Part shown: piece after piece, positions 28,858-39,318 of the stretch
Numbering within the stretch: position 1 is the stretch's first letter
Layout of the letters: every line of letters begins with the position of its first letter
Assembly: GCF_002810445.1 (NCBI RefSeq)
Contig: NZ_NEXS01000009.1
Coordinates: forward strand, 62,001 to 126,000
Direction: 5' to 3'
Source of the DNA: Advenella sp. S44
GTDB taxonomy: Bacteria > Pseudomonadota > Gammaproteobacteria > Burkholderiales > Burkholderiaceae_B
DNA length: 64,000 nt
The notes under the pieces: model-generated
The model's input: the letters and a program-made list of their open reading frames with translations, nothing else
Told to the model about the DNA's origin: nothing
Databases searched by the model: none
Made by a program: the position numbers and the translations under genes

Positions 28858-30504
28858 TTACTCTTGCCTTTTGCCTCGCATGCGGCGGGCACGCCTGCGC
28901 GATGACGGGGCGGCCACGGGAGTTCCAAGACTGGCAAAGCGGATCAGCGGCAACCGGTATAGCCACAGCAAGGCGATGATATTGACAACAAACACCACGA
29001 TCAGGCCCAATTCGATTGCGCCGACCATGTGCTCGCGCGCCACAAGCAGCCATGGCCGCGCGTCCTGGCCCAGGGAGGCCATCTCGGTGATCAACCCCGC
29101 CTGGCTGTCGGTCCTGACCAGCAACTGCGGGTCAGACAAGGCAGCGACCAGCTCCGGCGAACCGATTTTCCGGGCTTCTCCCTGGATGCCCAAGACAAAA
29201 TAAAAATTTACCATCGCGCCAATAATGGCTGTACCCAGCATGCCGCCAATCATGCGGATGGACTGCACCAGCGCGGTCACAATGCCCAGGTTACTGCGAC
29301 CCGACAATTCCTGGCTGAAAATGGTCAGGTTGGGCATAATAAAACCCAGGCCAATGCCGCCCAGGGTCATGTACAGCAAAAAAACCAGTTGTGGCATATG
29401 CCGGTCGTACAAAACAACGCCGGCCACAGCAATCGCCGTCAACACAAAACCGATATACAGAATCCAGTTGGGACGGGCCAGGCGAGTCACGACCCGGCCG
29501 CTAAGAATGCTTCCCACGGTAATGCACACGACCAAGGGCGTAACCAGCATACCGGCATCGTTCGGAGAATAGCCAAAGCCGCTTTGCAACAACAAGGGAA
29601 TATAGAACAGCATCCCGAACATGACAAATCCGGTCAATAACGACAAGGCGAACATAGTACTCAGGCTGCGATCGCGAAACAGCTCCAGCGGCAATAGCGG
29701 AAAGGCACAACGTCGCTCCCAGCGGATCAGGACGACAAACGCCATCACGGAAACAATGGAAAACAGGCCGACCCGCCAGGACACGCCATGCGTGGCAAAC
29801 AGCTCCACTGCCAGTTGCAGACAACCCAAAAACAGTGCAATCAGCAATGCGCCCTGCCAGTCCAGACGGATGGTCTGCTCACGCTGGTAGCGGATTAGCG
29901 GCAAGTACTGCCAAATAAAAAAAAGACTGATCAGGCCGACCGGCAGATTCACATAGAAAACCGAACGCCATCCATAATATTGTGTCAGAAAGCCGCCCAG
30001 GGAAGGACCGACAGCCGAGGCGATGCCGAAAGAAGAGCTCAGCAGAATTTGCCAGCGCAGGCGCACCTTGGCATCCGGAAACAAATCCGGCACACAGGCA
30101 AAGGCCGTGCCCACCAACATGCCGCCACCGATGCCCTGCAACGCCCTGGCCAGCACCAGTTGCGTCATGGAACCGGCCATGCCGCAAAGCATAGAGGCGA
30201 TGGTAAAAATAATGACGGACGCCACCACAAAGGGTTTGCGTCCGTAATAATCACTCAGGCGACCACAAATAGGAACAGTAATGACCGAAGCCAGTAGGTA
30301 AGAAGTACCAACCCACGCATATAGTTCAAAACCATTGAGTTCGGCGACGATGGTCGGTAAAGCGGTTCCCACAATAGTCTGGTCCAGACCGACCAGCATG
30401 CCCACGAAACAGATACCCAGCACCGCCATCAAGGACTGGCCAAACGGTAGCAATCGACCCGATGCCGATCTTTCCTCATTCACTTCGATTGTTCTGGTAA
30501 CCAT
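28858..30504 (-). CDS. MFS drug efflux transporter, DHA2 (14-helix, EmrB/QacA-like)
   Basis: 548 residues with about 14 hydrophobic segments. The first helix carries GMLVGLDQTIVGTALPTI. Loop motif A is GRLSDYYGRKPFVV, and ARALQGIGGGMLVGTAF and GPSLGGFLTQYYGWR (motif C) follow. DHA2 proteins export drugs or toxic acids using protons. No HlyD-type periplasmic partner is adjacent. It is inserted between kdsA and eno, on the same strand, where related genomes usually have these genes adjacent. The Arg-rich tail (SRRRARRMRGKRQ) is odd but not informative. Confidence 0.88.
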   Translation of the reverse strand: MVTRTIEVNEERSASGRLLPFGQSLMAVLGICFVGMLVGLDQTIVGTALPTIVAELNGFELYAWVGTSYLLASVITVPICGRLSDYYGRKPFVVASVIIFTIASMLCGMAGSMTQLVLARALQGIGGGMLVGTAFACVPDLFPDAKVRLRWQILLSSSFGIASAVGPSLGGFLTQYYGWRSVFYVNLPVGLISLFFIWQYLPLIRYQREQTIRLDWQGALLIALFLGCLQLAVELFATHGVSWRVGLFSIVSVMAFVVLIRWERRCAFPLLPLELFRDRSLSTMFALSLLTGFVMFGMLFYIPLLLQSGFGYSPNDAGMLVTPLVVCITVGSILSGRVVTRLARPNWILYIGFVLTAIAVAGVVLYDRHMPQLVFLLYMTLGGIGLGFIMPNLTIFSQELSGRSNLGIVTALVQSIRMIGGMLGTAIIGAMVNFYFVLGIQGEARKIGSPELVAALSDPQLLVRTDSQAGLITEMASLGQDARPWLLVAREHMVGAIELGLIVVFVVNIIALLWLYRLPLIRFASLGTPVAAPSSRRRARRMRGKRQE

Positions 30505-30685
30505 ACTTCCCGTTCAAAGTAAACGCCGGCATCAAACCCTGCCAGGCAAAATGGGCCGTCTGATTGATCACGCCCGCGCGCCTGACCAGTGCAGCTGCCT
30601 GACCACCGCGGCCTGGGTGACCACTGCAGACTGGCTAACCCCTCGCGCCGGTCTGACAGGAGATAGTCAGCCGCAAACCAAGCGA

Positions 30686-31543
30686 TCAGGCGCCAAACTG
30701 GTTTTCGATAAAGCCCTGCGCTTTTACGATGCGATCAATATCGGTCAGCGACTGCAACAAGGCTTCCATATGAACCAGCGGGACCGCATTGGGTCCGTCC
30801 GATAGCGCCACGGCAGGATCGGGGTGCGTCTCCATGAACAGGCCGGCCACCCCTACCGCAACCGCGGCACGCGCCAGCACCGGCACGAATTCACGCTGGC
30901 CGCCAGACGACGTACCCTGGCCGCCAGGCAACTGCACCGAATGCGTTGCATCAAATACAACCGGGCATTCGGTGGCACGCATGATCGCCAGTGAACGCAT
31001 ATCCGACACCAGATTGTTATAACCGAAAGAGGCGCCGCGTTCGCAGACCATGATATTGGAACCATCGCCGCCAGCAGCAATGGCGGCGGCCCTGGCCTTG
31101 GCTACCACCTGCAGCATGTCGGCCGGGGCCAGAAACTGGCCCTTCTTGATATTCACCGGTTTCCCGGTAGCAGCACAGGCCGAGATGAAATCGGTCTGGC
31201 GGCACAGAAACGCCGGCGTCTGCAGGACATCGACTGCGGCGGCAACGCGCTCCACCTGCGTAATATCGTGGACATCGGTCAGAACGGGCACATTCAACTG
31301 CGCACGTATATCAGCCAGAATCTGCAAGCCTTCATCCATGCCCGGTCCGCGATAGGATTTGCCCGAGCTGCGGTTTGCCTTGTCAAAGGAACTCTTGTAG
31401 ATAAAAGGGATGCCAAGTCGCTTGGTCATCTCAAGCAACGAGCCCGCGGTATCGAATGCCATTTGGCGCGACTCGATGACGCATGGACCCGCGATCAGGA
31501 AAAAAGGTCTGCTCAAACCCACATCGAAGCCGCAAAGATTCAT
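30686..31543 (-). CDS. kdsA: 3-deoxy-D-manno-octulosonate 8-phosphate synthase
   Basis: 285 residues. Condenses arabinose 5-phosphate with phosphoenolpyruvate to make Kdo-8-P for lipopolysaccharide. Landmarks are [44 protein letters not shown] and [15 protein letters not shown]. The last of these has Asn where metal-dependent enzymes have Cys (CERG..), but metal class cannot be decided from this alone. [11 protein letters not shown] and METHPDP follow. Ten bases after pyrG. Confidence 0.95.
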   Translation of the reverse strand: MNLCGFDVGLSRPFFLIAGPCVIESRQMAFDTAGSLLEMTKRLGIPFIYKSSFDKANRSSGKSYRGPGMDEGLQILADIRAQLNVPVLTDVHDITQVERVAAAVDVLQTPAFLCRQTDFISACAATGKPVNIKKGQFLAPADMLQVVAKARAAAIAAGGDGSNIMVCERGASFGYNNLVSDMRSLAIMRATECPVVFDATHSVQLPGGQGTSSGGQREFVPVLARAAVAVGVAGLFMETHPDPAVALSDGPNAVPLVHMEALLQSLTDIDRIVKAQGFIENQFGA

Positions 31544-31553
31544 GGTGTTGTCC

Positions 31554-33341
<1,788 letters not shown>

Positions 33342-33343
33342 TC

Positions 33344-33448
33344 ATGGACCGAAAACGAAAAACCTTGCTTATGCTGCTTTGCTATGTAATCGCCTTTTTT
33401 GCGACCATTGGCCTGCTCTCGCTATGGGCAACAACACTTTATATGTGA
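33344..33448 (+). CDS. possible 34-residue single-helix membrane protein
   Basis: A short frame reads MDRKRKTLLMLLCYVIAFFA then TIGLLSLWATTLYM: a basic start followed by one hydrophobic helix, the layout of bacterial small membrane proteins. A TATAAT hexamer sits at 33311-33316, 28 bases before the ATG. The ribosome-binding site is weak (AAGAAAC). It is divergent from pyrG. No homologue is known to me; it may be chance. Confidence 0.35.
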   Translation: MDRKRKTLLMLLCYVIAFFATIGLLSLWATTLYM

Positions 33449-33500
33449 CGGGTATGTGGGATGGGTGTATGTAACGGCTCTATTTAACGCGTGTTTGTTG

Positions 33501-33539
33501 CGGTTATGTGGGACGGTTATGTGGGACGGTTATGTGGGA
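33501..33539 (+). repeat. 13-bp tandem repeat, three copies
   Basis: CGGTTATGTGGGA is repeated three times without gaps and is flanked on both sides by degraded units (TATGTGGGATGG at about 33454 and GGTTCTGTG after 33540). It lies just past the 3' end of the sirtuin gene. Confidence 0.8.
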
Positions 33540-33555
33540 TGGTTCTGTGCCATGG

Positions 33556-34428
33556 TTATACGGCCTGCAGACGTTCAGCGACACTGCCCGACAACGCAGC
33601 AGACTCTGCCAGTCCCGCGTCCAGCGCAGCCAACAACGGCGCGCACTGCGCATTCAGTTTCAGCGAAAGCACTGCATCAGCACGGGTTCTGCCCAGCGTG
33701 ATCGCCGCCACCGGCTTGCCCTGCAGCGCGGCATCGCGCACAAACCGATAGCCTGAATACACCATGAGCGATGAGCCTACCACCAGGACCGCACTGGCTT
33801 TCTCCAGCGCCTGGTATACGGTTTGTACCCTGTCGCGCGGAACCTGTTCGCCAAAGAACACCACATCAGGCTTGAGAATGCCGCCGCAGTGTTCACAAGG
33901 CGGGATGCGGAACGAAGAAAAATCAGTTTCAAGATCCACATCGCCGTCGGGCGCCATGACAGCTGTCATATTGGCCCAGGCTGGATTTTCCAGCAGCAGA
34001 CGCTGTTGATAGCCCAGCCGATCGAATAGACGACGGCATTGCATACAGACAACGTCAGCCAATGAACCGTGCAACTGCAACAGTCGGGACTGACCGGCCT
34101 GCTGGTGCAGACCGTCTACATTCTGCGTCACCAGCAATCCGGTATATCCTTTTGATTCCAGCGATTGCAGTGCACGGTGCGCAACATTCGGCTTGCCGCC
34201 GGAAAACATTGTCCAGCCAACCATACTGCGCGCCCAATAACGCTGGCGTGCGGCCTCTGTGCCCATAAACTGCGAAAATGTCATGGGCGGTGGTCGCATC
34301 CACGCACCATCAGTATCGCGATAGGCCGGAATGCCCGAATCGGTACTGCAACCGGCCCCGGTGATCACCAGCAGGCCTGCATGCTGCTGCACGAAGGCCT
34401 GCAAGTGGGCAATTGCCGACGCCGTCAT
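33556..34428 (-). CDS. SIR2-family NAD-dependent protein deacylase
   Basis: 290 residues. Sirtuins remove acyl groups from lysine using NAD. Landmarks: GAGCSTDSGIPAYRD (NAD loop), TQNVDGLHQQAG, the catalytic His in LHGSLADV, and zinc cysteine pairs CMQC and CEHC. KPDVVFFGE is also typical. The arrangement with a long C-terminal region fits class II/SIRT4-like bacterial members. Four residues of the GAGxSxxSGIP motif vary only conservatively, so it should be active. Confidence 0.92.
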   Translation of the reverse strand: MTASAIAHLQAFVQQHAGLLVITGAGCSTDSGIPAYRDTDGAWMRPPPMTFSQFMGTEAARQRYWARSMVGWTMFSGGKPNVAHRALQSLESKGYTGLLVTQNVDGLHQQAGQSRLLQLHGSLADVVCMQCRRLFDRLGYQQRLLLENPAWANMTAVMAPDGDVDLETDFSSFRIPPCEHCGGILKPDVVFFGEQVPRDRVQTVYQALEKASAVLVVGSSLMVYSGYRFVRDAALQGKPVAAITLGRTRADAVLSLKLNAQCAPLLAALDAGLAESAALSGSVAERLQAV

Positions 34429-34437
34429 GACTGGCGA

Positions 34438-34827
34438 CTATTCTGTCGTCTTGCCATCGAAGTGCTCTTCCTGTTCATCCTGTTTGGTGGCATGCACCAC
34501 GCCATCCCGATGTTCTGGCGGCCCATAGATAGTGTACAGACGCAGCGGCTGATCACCGCTGTTGATCACATTATGGCGGGCGCCGGCAGGAACAATGACG
34601 GCATCATCATCTTCGATGGCATGCGTTTGCTCATCGATCACGACCTTGCCCTTGCCCTGTTCGATCCGAAAGAACTGATCATGACCCTCATGAACCTCTT
34701 CGCCGATCTCCTCACCGGGCTGCAAGGTCATCAATACCAGTTGCAGATTCTTTCCCGTGTAAAGCACCTTGCGGTAAAGATCATTGTTGACTGTCAACTC
34801 TTCGATATCATCGACAAAACCTTTCAT
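34438..34827 (-). CDS. single-domain cupin protein
   Basis: 129 residues. The cupin barrel has PGEEIGEEVHEGHDQFFRIEQG (motif 1 with His, His and Glu-type metal ligands) and PAGARHNVINSG (motif 2 His). These ligands suggest a mononuclear metal site. Nine bases separate its stop from the sirtuin start, so the two are likely co-transcribed. The reaction is unknown; many such proteins are small isomerases, dioxygenases or binding proteins. Confidence 0.82.
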   Translation of the reverse strand: MKGFVDDIEELTVNNDLYRKVLYTGKNLQLVLMTLQPGEEIGEEVHEGHDQFFRIEQGKGKVVIDEQTHAIEDDDAVIVPAGARHNVINSGDQPLRLYTIYGPPEHRDGVVHATKQDEQEEHFDGKTTE

Positions 34828-34884
34828 ACGACATACTCCATAAAGTGAATGGATCCGCGTCAGGGATCCTATCGGCCCGGGAAT

Positions 34885-35283
34885 TTACATTTCCCAGGAT
34901 TGAAAAACGTCATTGACAAATTTAATTTCCAACACCTGCGTCCCCAGGTCGGTCTTGCCCGGACGCAACAGCCTGCCGGCAGAATCGATCATGGGTCCGA
35001 CCACCGGCACGGCACCAACCATATTGCCGGCCATATTACCGGAAGACTTGCGCGCATACTTGAGCGTAGTTTCATTATTGGAATTGCGAGTAGTGCGATC
35101 GGGCTCGCCCAAAACCTCAATGGCCTGAGCAACCGTCGTCTTGTCCCGAACCAGGTGTTTGTTGAGAAAGGCAGGATCAAAATAATCGGCGTTTCCCATT
35201 ACATCCGTCTTGCTGGGAACACTACAGGCGATCAGCCCGAAGCTGACCAGACAACCTAGCAGCAGCAAAAGCAGCTTTTTCAA
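34885..35283 (-). CDS. BamE-like (SmpA/OmlA) outer-membrane lipoprotein
   Basis: 132 residues. The lipoprotein signal MKKLLLLLLGCLVSFGLIAC is followed by the small SmpA/OmlA-type fold: FNKHLV-like FLNKHLVRDKTTVAQAIEVLGEP then YARKSSGN. A glycine-rich patch GNMAGNMVGAVPVVGPMIDSAGRLL interrupts the fold and is not found in true BamE. It is therefore a paralogue of BamE, not necessarily part of the BAM complex. Confidence 0.7.
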   Translation of the reverse strand: MKKLLLLLLGCLVSFGLIACSVPSKTDVMGNADYFDPAFLNKHLVRDKTTVAQAIEVLGEPDRTTRNSNNETTLKYARKSSGNMAGNMVGAVPVVGPMIDSAGRLLRPGKTDLGTQVLEIKFVNDVFQSWEM

Positions 35284-35378
35284 TATTGGCTCCTGAACCG
35301 GGGCTAAACCCGTTGAAGACTATCATACACCGCCTGAAAATACGCCGCCACACCGGCGGCATGTGAAGGCCTCGGCCT

Positions 35379-35470
35379 CTACACAGTGCACTTTAGGGTC
35401 TTGTGCCCTACACAGTACACCTTAGGATTTCGCCAGACAGCGTACACCTTACGGCCTTTCCCACTACACA
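35379..35470 (+). repeat. three imperfect copies of a ~27-29-base motif
   Basis: The core CTACACAGTGCACTTTAGG recurs as CTACACAGTACACCTTAGG at 35408 and as ACAGCGTACACCTTACGG at about 35437, with a last trace CTACACAAT at about 35463. The spacing varies by a few bases. It lies in the gene-free stretch 35284-36030. Confidence 0.6.
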
Positions 35471-35559
35471 ATAGAATAATTATCCCACAGTTTTTTGCGC
35501 AAATAGGAAGGCCGAGCCGGCCGCTCACAGCACGCTTGCGTAACACGTCCACTGGCGCC

Positions 35560-35630
35560 CTGGATTGAGCCAGCGCAGCCCGCTCGCGAAGCATTTGCTA
35601 AGGTTCTGGATTGAGCCTGCGCAGCACGCT
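35560..35630 (+). repeat. two copies of a 23-base direct repeat
   Basis: TGGATTGAGCCAGCGCAGCC at about 35561 and TGGATTGAGCCTGCGCAGCA at about 35604, each followed by CGCT, are 42 bases apart and differ at two positions. A shorter echo GGATTGAGGCAGG follows at about 35652. Role unknown. Confidence 0.5.
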
Positions 35631-35832
35631 TTCGGACGGTCCACGAAAACCCCGGATTGAGGCAGGTGTGCGGATGGGATTTTTCTCTAAAACTGACGGC
35701 ATTACCGAAGCTTCCGCACTAAAAATGGAAAAGCTTTCGCGCCGTACGTATGGGTTTAGGATTTTTGACAATTACCGCGTGCGAATATGGGCTAAACGCG
35801 GTTGGAATGGAGTGGTTAATCGAGTTTGGTGA
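35611..35832 (+). pseudogene. transposase C-terminal remnant, ISL3-like
   Basis: A 73-residue frame whose last ~35 residues, KLSRRTYGFRIFDNYRVRIW then AKRGWNGVVNRVW, resemble the extreme C-terminus of ISL3-type transposases (YGFRNFxNYRxRV...). The catalytic DDE part is absent. Just after the stop, at about 35841-35864, the minus strand reads GGCTCTACACCCATAGTCGG, which could be the terminal inverted repeat. It is a dead end of an insertion sequence. The family call is from memory. Confidence 0.55.
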
Positions 35833-35978
35833 ATGCCCATCCCCGACTATGGGTGTAGAGCCTCCCCCTATCTGGCGTAGAATGCCGATTATGGGGTAAA
35901 GCCCGCTGACCACCTGGCCGAACACGCGATCAGTATCATGTTTTGTCAAGATTGAGCGATGGTTCAGCCGTAGAAAAC

Positions 35979-36003
35979 AAAAAAGCCGCATCGGAGGCGG
36001 CTT
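35979..36003 (-). terminator. Rho-independent terminator of the tRNA-Asn transcript
   Basis: On the minus strand AAGCCGC pairs with GCGGCTT around a seven-base loop and is followed by more T (A-run 35979-35982 on the plus strand). It starts 28 bases past the tRNA 3' end. Confidence 0.75.
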
Positions 36004-36030
36004 AACTGCTTGGTTCTACTAAGAAATTGA

Positions 36031-36106
36031 TGGCTCCCCGAACTGGGTTCGAACCAGTGACCTGCGGATTAACAGTCCGTCGCTCTACCGACTGAGCTAT
36101 CGGGGA
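36031..36106 (-). tRNA. tRNA-Asn (GUU)
   Basis: 76 bases. The acceptor stem TCCCCGA pairs with TCGGGGA, followed by discriminator G and an encoded CCA. The D-arm is GCTCAGTCGGTAGAGC, the anticodon loop CTGTTAA has anticodon GTT, and the T-arm is CTGGTTCGAACCCAG. All arms are intact. Confidence 0.96.
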
Positions 36107-36208
36107 TCAATTAAGAAAATGATTATAGCCAGAAACCAAGCCGGGATGCAAGCCCCGTTTCCGAAAATGGCTTCTTTTTTCGTAATTGTTGCATTTGCCA
36201 TACGATAT

Positions 36209-36239
36209 AAAAAACACGCGACTTAAAAGTCGCGTGTTT
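36209..36239 (-). terminator. Rho-independent terminator after actP
   Basis: A perfect 12-bp stem AAACACGCGACT / AGTCGCGTGTTT with a four-base loop, plus three more A on the plus strand (T on the transcript). It lies 22 bases beyond the actP stop on the minus strand. Confidence 0.85.
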
Positions 36240-36260
36240 GCCTATCTCTGACAGGCTACG

Positions 36261-37979
36261 TTAATGTGCCGTAGCCCTGCTGCTGCCAATACCGGTTTCT
36301 GCCCGTACGCGCTGGGCGTCGTATGCAGCGATGTCGACAGCGGCACGCTTGCTCTTGTCCGTCACGGAGAAGAACCAGATGCCCGCAAAAGCGATGATCA
36401 TAGAGAACAACGCTGGCGATTTATACGGGAACAGTGCACTGCCCTCCGGATTGCCCAATGTGACTTCCCAAACATCGGGAGAGACGATAGTGAGCACAAC
36501 CGAAGAAATCAGTCCCAGGAAGCCCCCAATGACGGCGCCGCGCGTGGTCATTTTCTTCCACATGATCGATAGGAAAAGAACGGGGAAATTGGCCGATGCT
36601 GCAATGGCAAAGGCCAGCGACACCATGAACGCCACATTCTGCTTCTCGAACAGGATGCCCAGCAAAATAGCCAGTATACCCAGCACGAATGTCGTGATGC
36701 GGGATACGCGCAGTTCGGTGGCCGAATCCACGTTACCCTTGCGGAGCACCGACGCATACAGATCATGCGACACCGCGGATGCACCGGACAAGGTCAGCCC
36801 GGCAACCACGGCAAGAATCGTGGCAAAAGCCACCGCCGAGATAAAGCCCAGGAAAATATGTCCGCCGACTGCGTCAGCCAGATGCACCGCTGCCATGTTG
36901 GCACCGCCGATCAGACCGCCGTTTGCATCAAGAAAATCGGGGTTGGTCGAGACAAAGATAATCGCGCCAAAACCGATAATGAAAGTGAGCACATAGAAGT
37001 AGCCGATCCAGGTAGTGGCCCAGAACACAGATTTACGGGCTTCCTTGGCGTTTGGCACCGTAAAGAAACGCATCAGGATATGCGGCAGGCCTGCGGTTCC
37101 GAACATGAGCGCCATGCCGAATGAAATGGCTGAAATCGGATCTTTGATGAAGGAGCCCGGCCCCATAATAGATGTGCCTGCTGCTGCCGCCTCCTCTGGC
37201 GTCTGGCCGGCAGCCAGGGCGCCCGCCGATTTAACCTCCACGGCTTTGGCAAACATCGACTCAAAAGAGAAGTTGTTCAGTTTCATGACCATGAACGCCA
37301 TAAACGTCGCACCTGAAAGCAACATGACGGCCTTGATGATTTGGACCCAGGTGGTCGCAGTCATTCCACCAAACAGCACGTAGACCATCATCAGCACGCC
37401 CACGATGACAACAGCGAGCCAGTAGTCCAGCCCGAACAGCAGCTTGATCAGCTGACCTGCCCCGACCATTTGCGCAATCAGATAGAACAGCACGACCACG
37501 ATGGTGCCGCAAGCGGCAAAGGTACGCACCGGCATTTGAGCAAAGCGATAACTGGCTACATCGGCAAAAGTGAAACGCCCCAGATTGCGCAAACGCTCTG
37601 CCATCAGGAACATGATCACTGGCCAGCCCACCAGAAAACCAATGGAATAAATCAGGCCGTCATAGCCACTGGACATCACTTGTGCTGCAATCCCCAGAAA
37701 GGACGCAGCCGACATGTAGTCGCCCGCAATGGCCAACCCGTTCTGGAAACCGGTAATGCCGCCGCCAGCGGTGTAGAAGTCCGAAGCCGATTTGGTACGG
37801 GTTGCAGCCCACTTGGTGATAAAAAGCGTTAAACCAACAAAAACGACGAACATAATGATCGCCGTAATATTGACCTGCTGCTTGGTTGTTTCGCCAATGG
37901 CATCTGCGCCATAGGCGAAGGAAAAAAACAGGCCGGCAAATGCCATACCGATCAATAACCGCGATACGCCTTTATTCAT
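36261..37979 (-). CDS. actP: cation/acetate symporter ActP
   Basis: 572 residues, a sodium:solute symporter family member with about 13-14 helices. [37 protein letters not shown] is the typical first cytoplasmic segment (family pattern [20 protein letters not shown]). The N-terminal cleavable-looking helix ([20 protein letters not shown]) is usual for ActP. It takes up acetate and other short monocarboxylates. Its ATG overlaps the yjcH end by eight bases, the common yjcH-actP pair. Confidence 0.93.
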   Translation of the reverse strand: MNKGVSRLLIGMAFAGLFFSFAYGADAIGETTKQQVNITAIIMFVVFVGLTLFITKWAATRTKSASDFYTAGGGITGFQNGLAIAGDYMSAASFLGIAAQVMSSGYDGLIYSIGFLVGWPVIMFLMAERLRNLGRFTFADVASYRFAQMPVRTFAACGTIVVVLFYLIAQMVGAGQLIKLLFGLDYWLAVVIVGVLMMVYVLFGGMTATTWVQIIKAVMLLSGATFMAFMVMKLNNFSFESMFAKAVEVKSAGALAAGQTPEEAAAAGTSIMGPGSFIKDPISAISFGMALMFGTAGLPHILMRFFTVPNAKEARKSVFWATTWIGYFYVLTFIIGFGAIIFVSTNPDFLDANGGLIGGANMAAVHLADAVGGHIFLGFISAVAFATILAVVAGLTLSGASAVSHDLYASVLRKGNVDSATELRVSRITTFVLGILAILLGILFEKQNVAFMVSLAFAIAASANFPVLFLSIMWKKMTTRGAVIGGFLGLISSVVLTIVSPDVWEVTLGNPEGSALFPYKSPALFSMIIAFAGIWFFSVTDKSKRAAVDIAAYDAQRVRAETGIGSSRATAH

Positions 37980-38292
37980 GAGTTGCCCCTACGTCATTCA
38001 ACAGGCTGCGTTCCATAGCATCAAATTTTGTATTCGCGATCAGAATATAAAGGCCGGTCAGTGCGATGATCAGGATCATCAGACCAAAGCCCACCGGAAT
38101 GCCCCAGGTCATGGCGCCGCCGCTGATGGACTGGCTAAACAACTGCTTGTCAAACGCGATAATGCCAATGAAACCGACATAGTAGGCAACCAGAATAATG
38201 ACAGAAAAGACCCAGCCATAGGTACTGCGCATTTTGGTCATTTCCTTGTATTTCGGGTTTGCCATCACCCGTTGGACGATATCGTCACTCAT
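37972..38292 (-). CDS. yjcH: DUF485 small membrane protein YjcH
   Basis: 106 residues. DUF485 pattern: [20 protein letters not shown], then two helices (about 22-44 and 60-84) and a polar tail. It is always found upstream of actP and is thought to assist the symporter. A strong GGGAGG site precedes the ATG. The promoter of the pair must lie in the 375-base leader. Confidence 0.92.
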   Translation of the reverse strand: MSDDIVQRVMANPKYKEMTKMRSTYGWVFSVIILVAYYVGFIGIIAFDKQLFSQSISGGAMTWGIPVGFGLMILIIALTGLYILIANTKFDAMERSLLNDVGATHE

Positions 38293-38667
38293 GTCTTTCC
38301 TCCCAGAAAGTATTGTTAAATTTTGATCGTTGTTCTCAAATGTTTGTTATTTATACTGCTATAAAGATCGTTTTACTCGTCGCGTTCTGTTTGTGCAATT
38401 AGTGATATACCCTAGCATTACGCCTCAAACATCGTTTAAAACATTGAACCAATATCGGCTTTCCGAAAGCATTTTCTGGCGCGAACCGCGCCGATAGCGG
38501 CTAGCCATCCACTGGGTACTGTAGCCGGCTCTGCAGACCCGCCTCGGGCATGTGATTCCGCGTCTTCAAGCCATTGACTGCGCACTGGGCAAGAGTGCAG
38601 ACTTCTGACAACATATTGCTGCCAAAACAGGCGCCCGCAACCTGCGACCAACAGCGCCCGCGGTTTC
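38293..38667. other. 375-base leader of yjcH-actP
   Basis: Gene-free interval between the amino-acid-kinase-like gene and yjcH, both on the minus strand. The part next to yjcH is AT-rich and should hold its promoter. Short frames here lack start signals and similarity, and I see no repeat or strong hairpin. Confidence 0.5.
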
Positions 38668-39297
38668 TCACGCCAGAGTCAGGTCGCCAGGGTATCCGGC
38701 ATGCATCCCACTTGTGTCGCCGTTAATCAGCATGTCATGAAAACGCGCTAACTCACTTTTATGCAGGATATTGATTGGGCATGCTATCTGCTTGGCATAT
38801 CGCTCAAATTGAGGATTGAGCACGCCATCGCGAATGTGCTGCGACATGCCCGCCTTGGGAAAAAACGGCCGAGTCTTGATTAAAACAAGCCGCTCAGCCT
38901 TCAAGTGATTGGCCAGCCATGCTGCAATACAATCTGACGACATATACACCGACGTCAATTCATCAGCCTGCTCACGCATCAGATACAGCGGCATCCAAAC
39001 CGCAACGCCGCCGCGCTGCAACACATTGCGAATTGCGTTGGCATTGACGGCCGGCGTCAGCTGGGACGACAACCCGGTAAGCATCAGACCGTATTGTGCC
39101 CTGGCCAGCACCAGCATATTGTGCGTGACCAGGCTGTCGAAATCCCATTGCTTCTTCATATTGCAAATGAAATCAACACCACGCCATCGCCCCGGGACGA
39201 TGATGACGCGCCCGCCACCCAGCGTTCCAAGCTGGGACAGCCAGAGATTCAAGGTATTATCATGTGCCAAATTACCATCAAGCTTTACCACCCACAT
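38668..39297 (-). CDS. amino-acid-kinase-fold protein at the end of the mxa cluster
   Basis: 209 residues. The first third, VVKLDGNLAHDNTLNLWLSQ, VIIVPGRWRGVDFICN and then LVTHNMLVLARAQYGLMLTGL, follows the pattern of small amino-acid-kinase-fold proteins such as MfnE-type kinases found in methylotrophs and methanogens. The two glycine-rich loops are partly lost: KLDGN for KxGGS and PGRWRGVDF for PGGGxFAD. An excellent site, GGAGGGGAGT, precedes the ATG, and it lies 21 bases after the beta-propeller gene, so it belongs to the methanol operon. Its function there is unknown, and kinase activity is doubtful. Confidence 0.6.
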   Translation of the reverse strand: MWVVKLDGNLAHDNTLNLWLSQLGTLGGGRVIIVPGRWRGVDFICNMKKQWDFDSLVTHNMLVLARAQYGLMLTGLSSQLTPAVNANAIRNVLQRGGVAVWMPLYLMREQADELTSVYMSSDCIAAWLANHLKAERLVLIKTRPFFPKAGMSQHIRDGVLNPQFERYAKQIACPINILHKSELARFHDMLINGDTSGMHAGYPGDLTLA

Positions 39298-39318
39298 ACT
39301 CCCCTCCCGGCCCTCAGA

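Noticed and set aside
33491-33751. 86-codon plus-strand frame over the TGTGGGA repeats
   Set aside because: It translates the repeats and then the antisense of the sirtuin gene.
35379-35470. CRISPR array
   Set aside because: Only three imperfect units with no proper spacers and no cas genes in the window.
36031-36106. tRNA-Asn as an integration site of a genomic island
   Set aside because: No integrase gene and no second copy of the tRNA 3' end were seen within the window.
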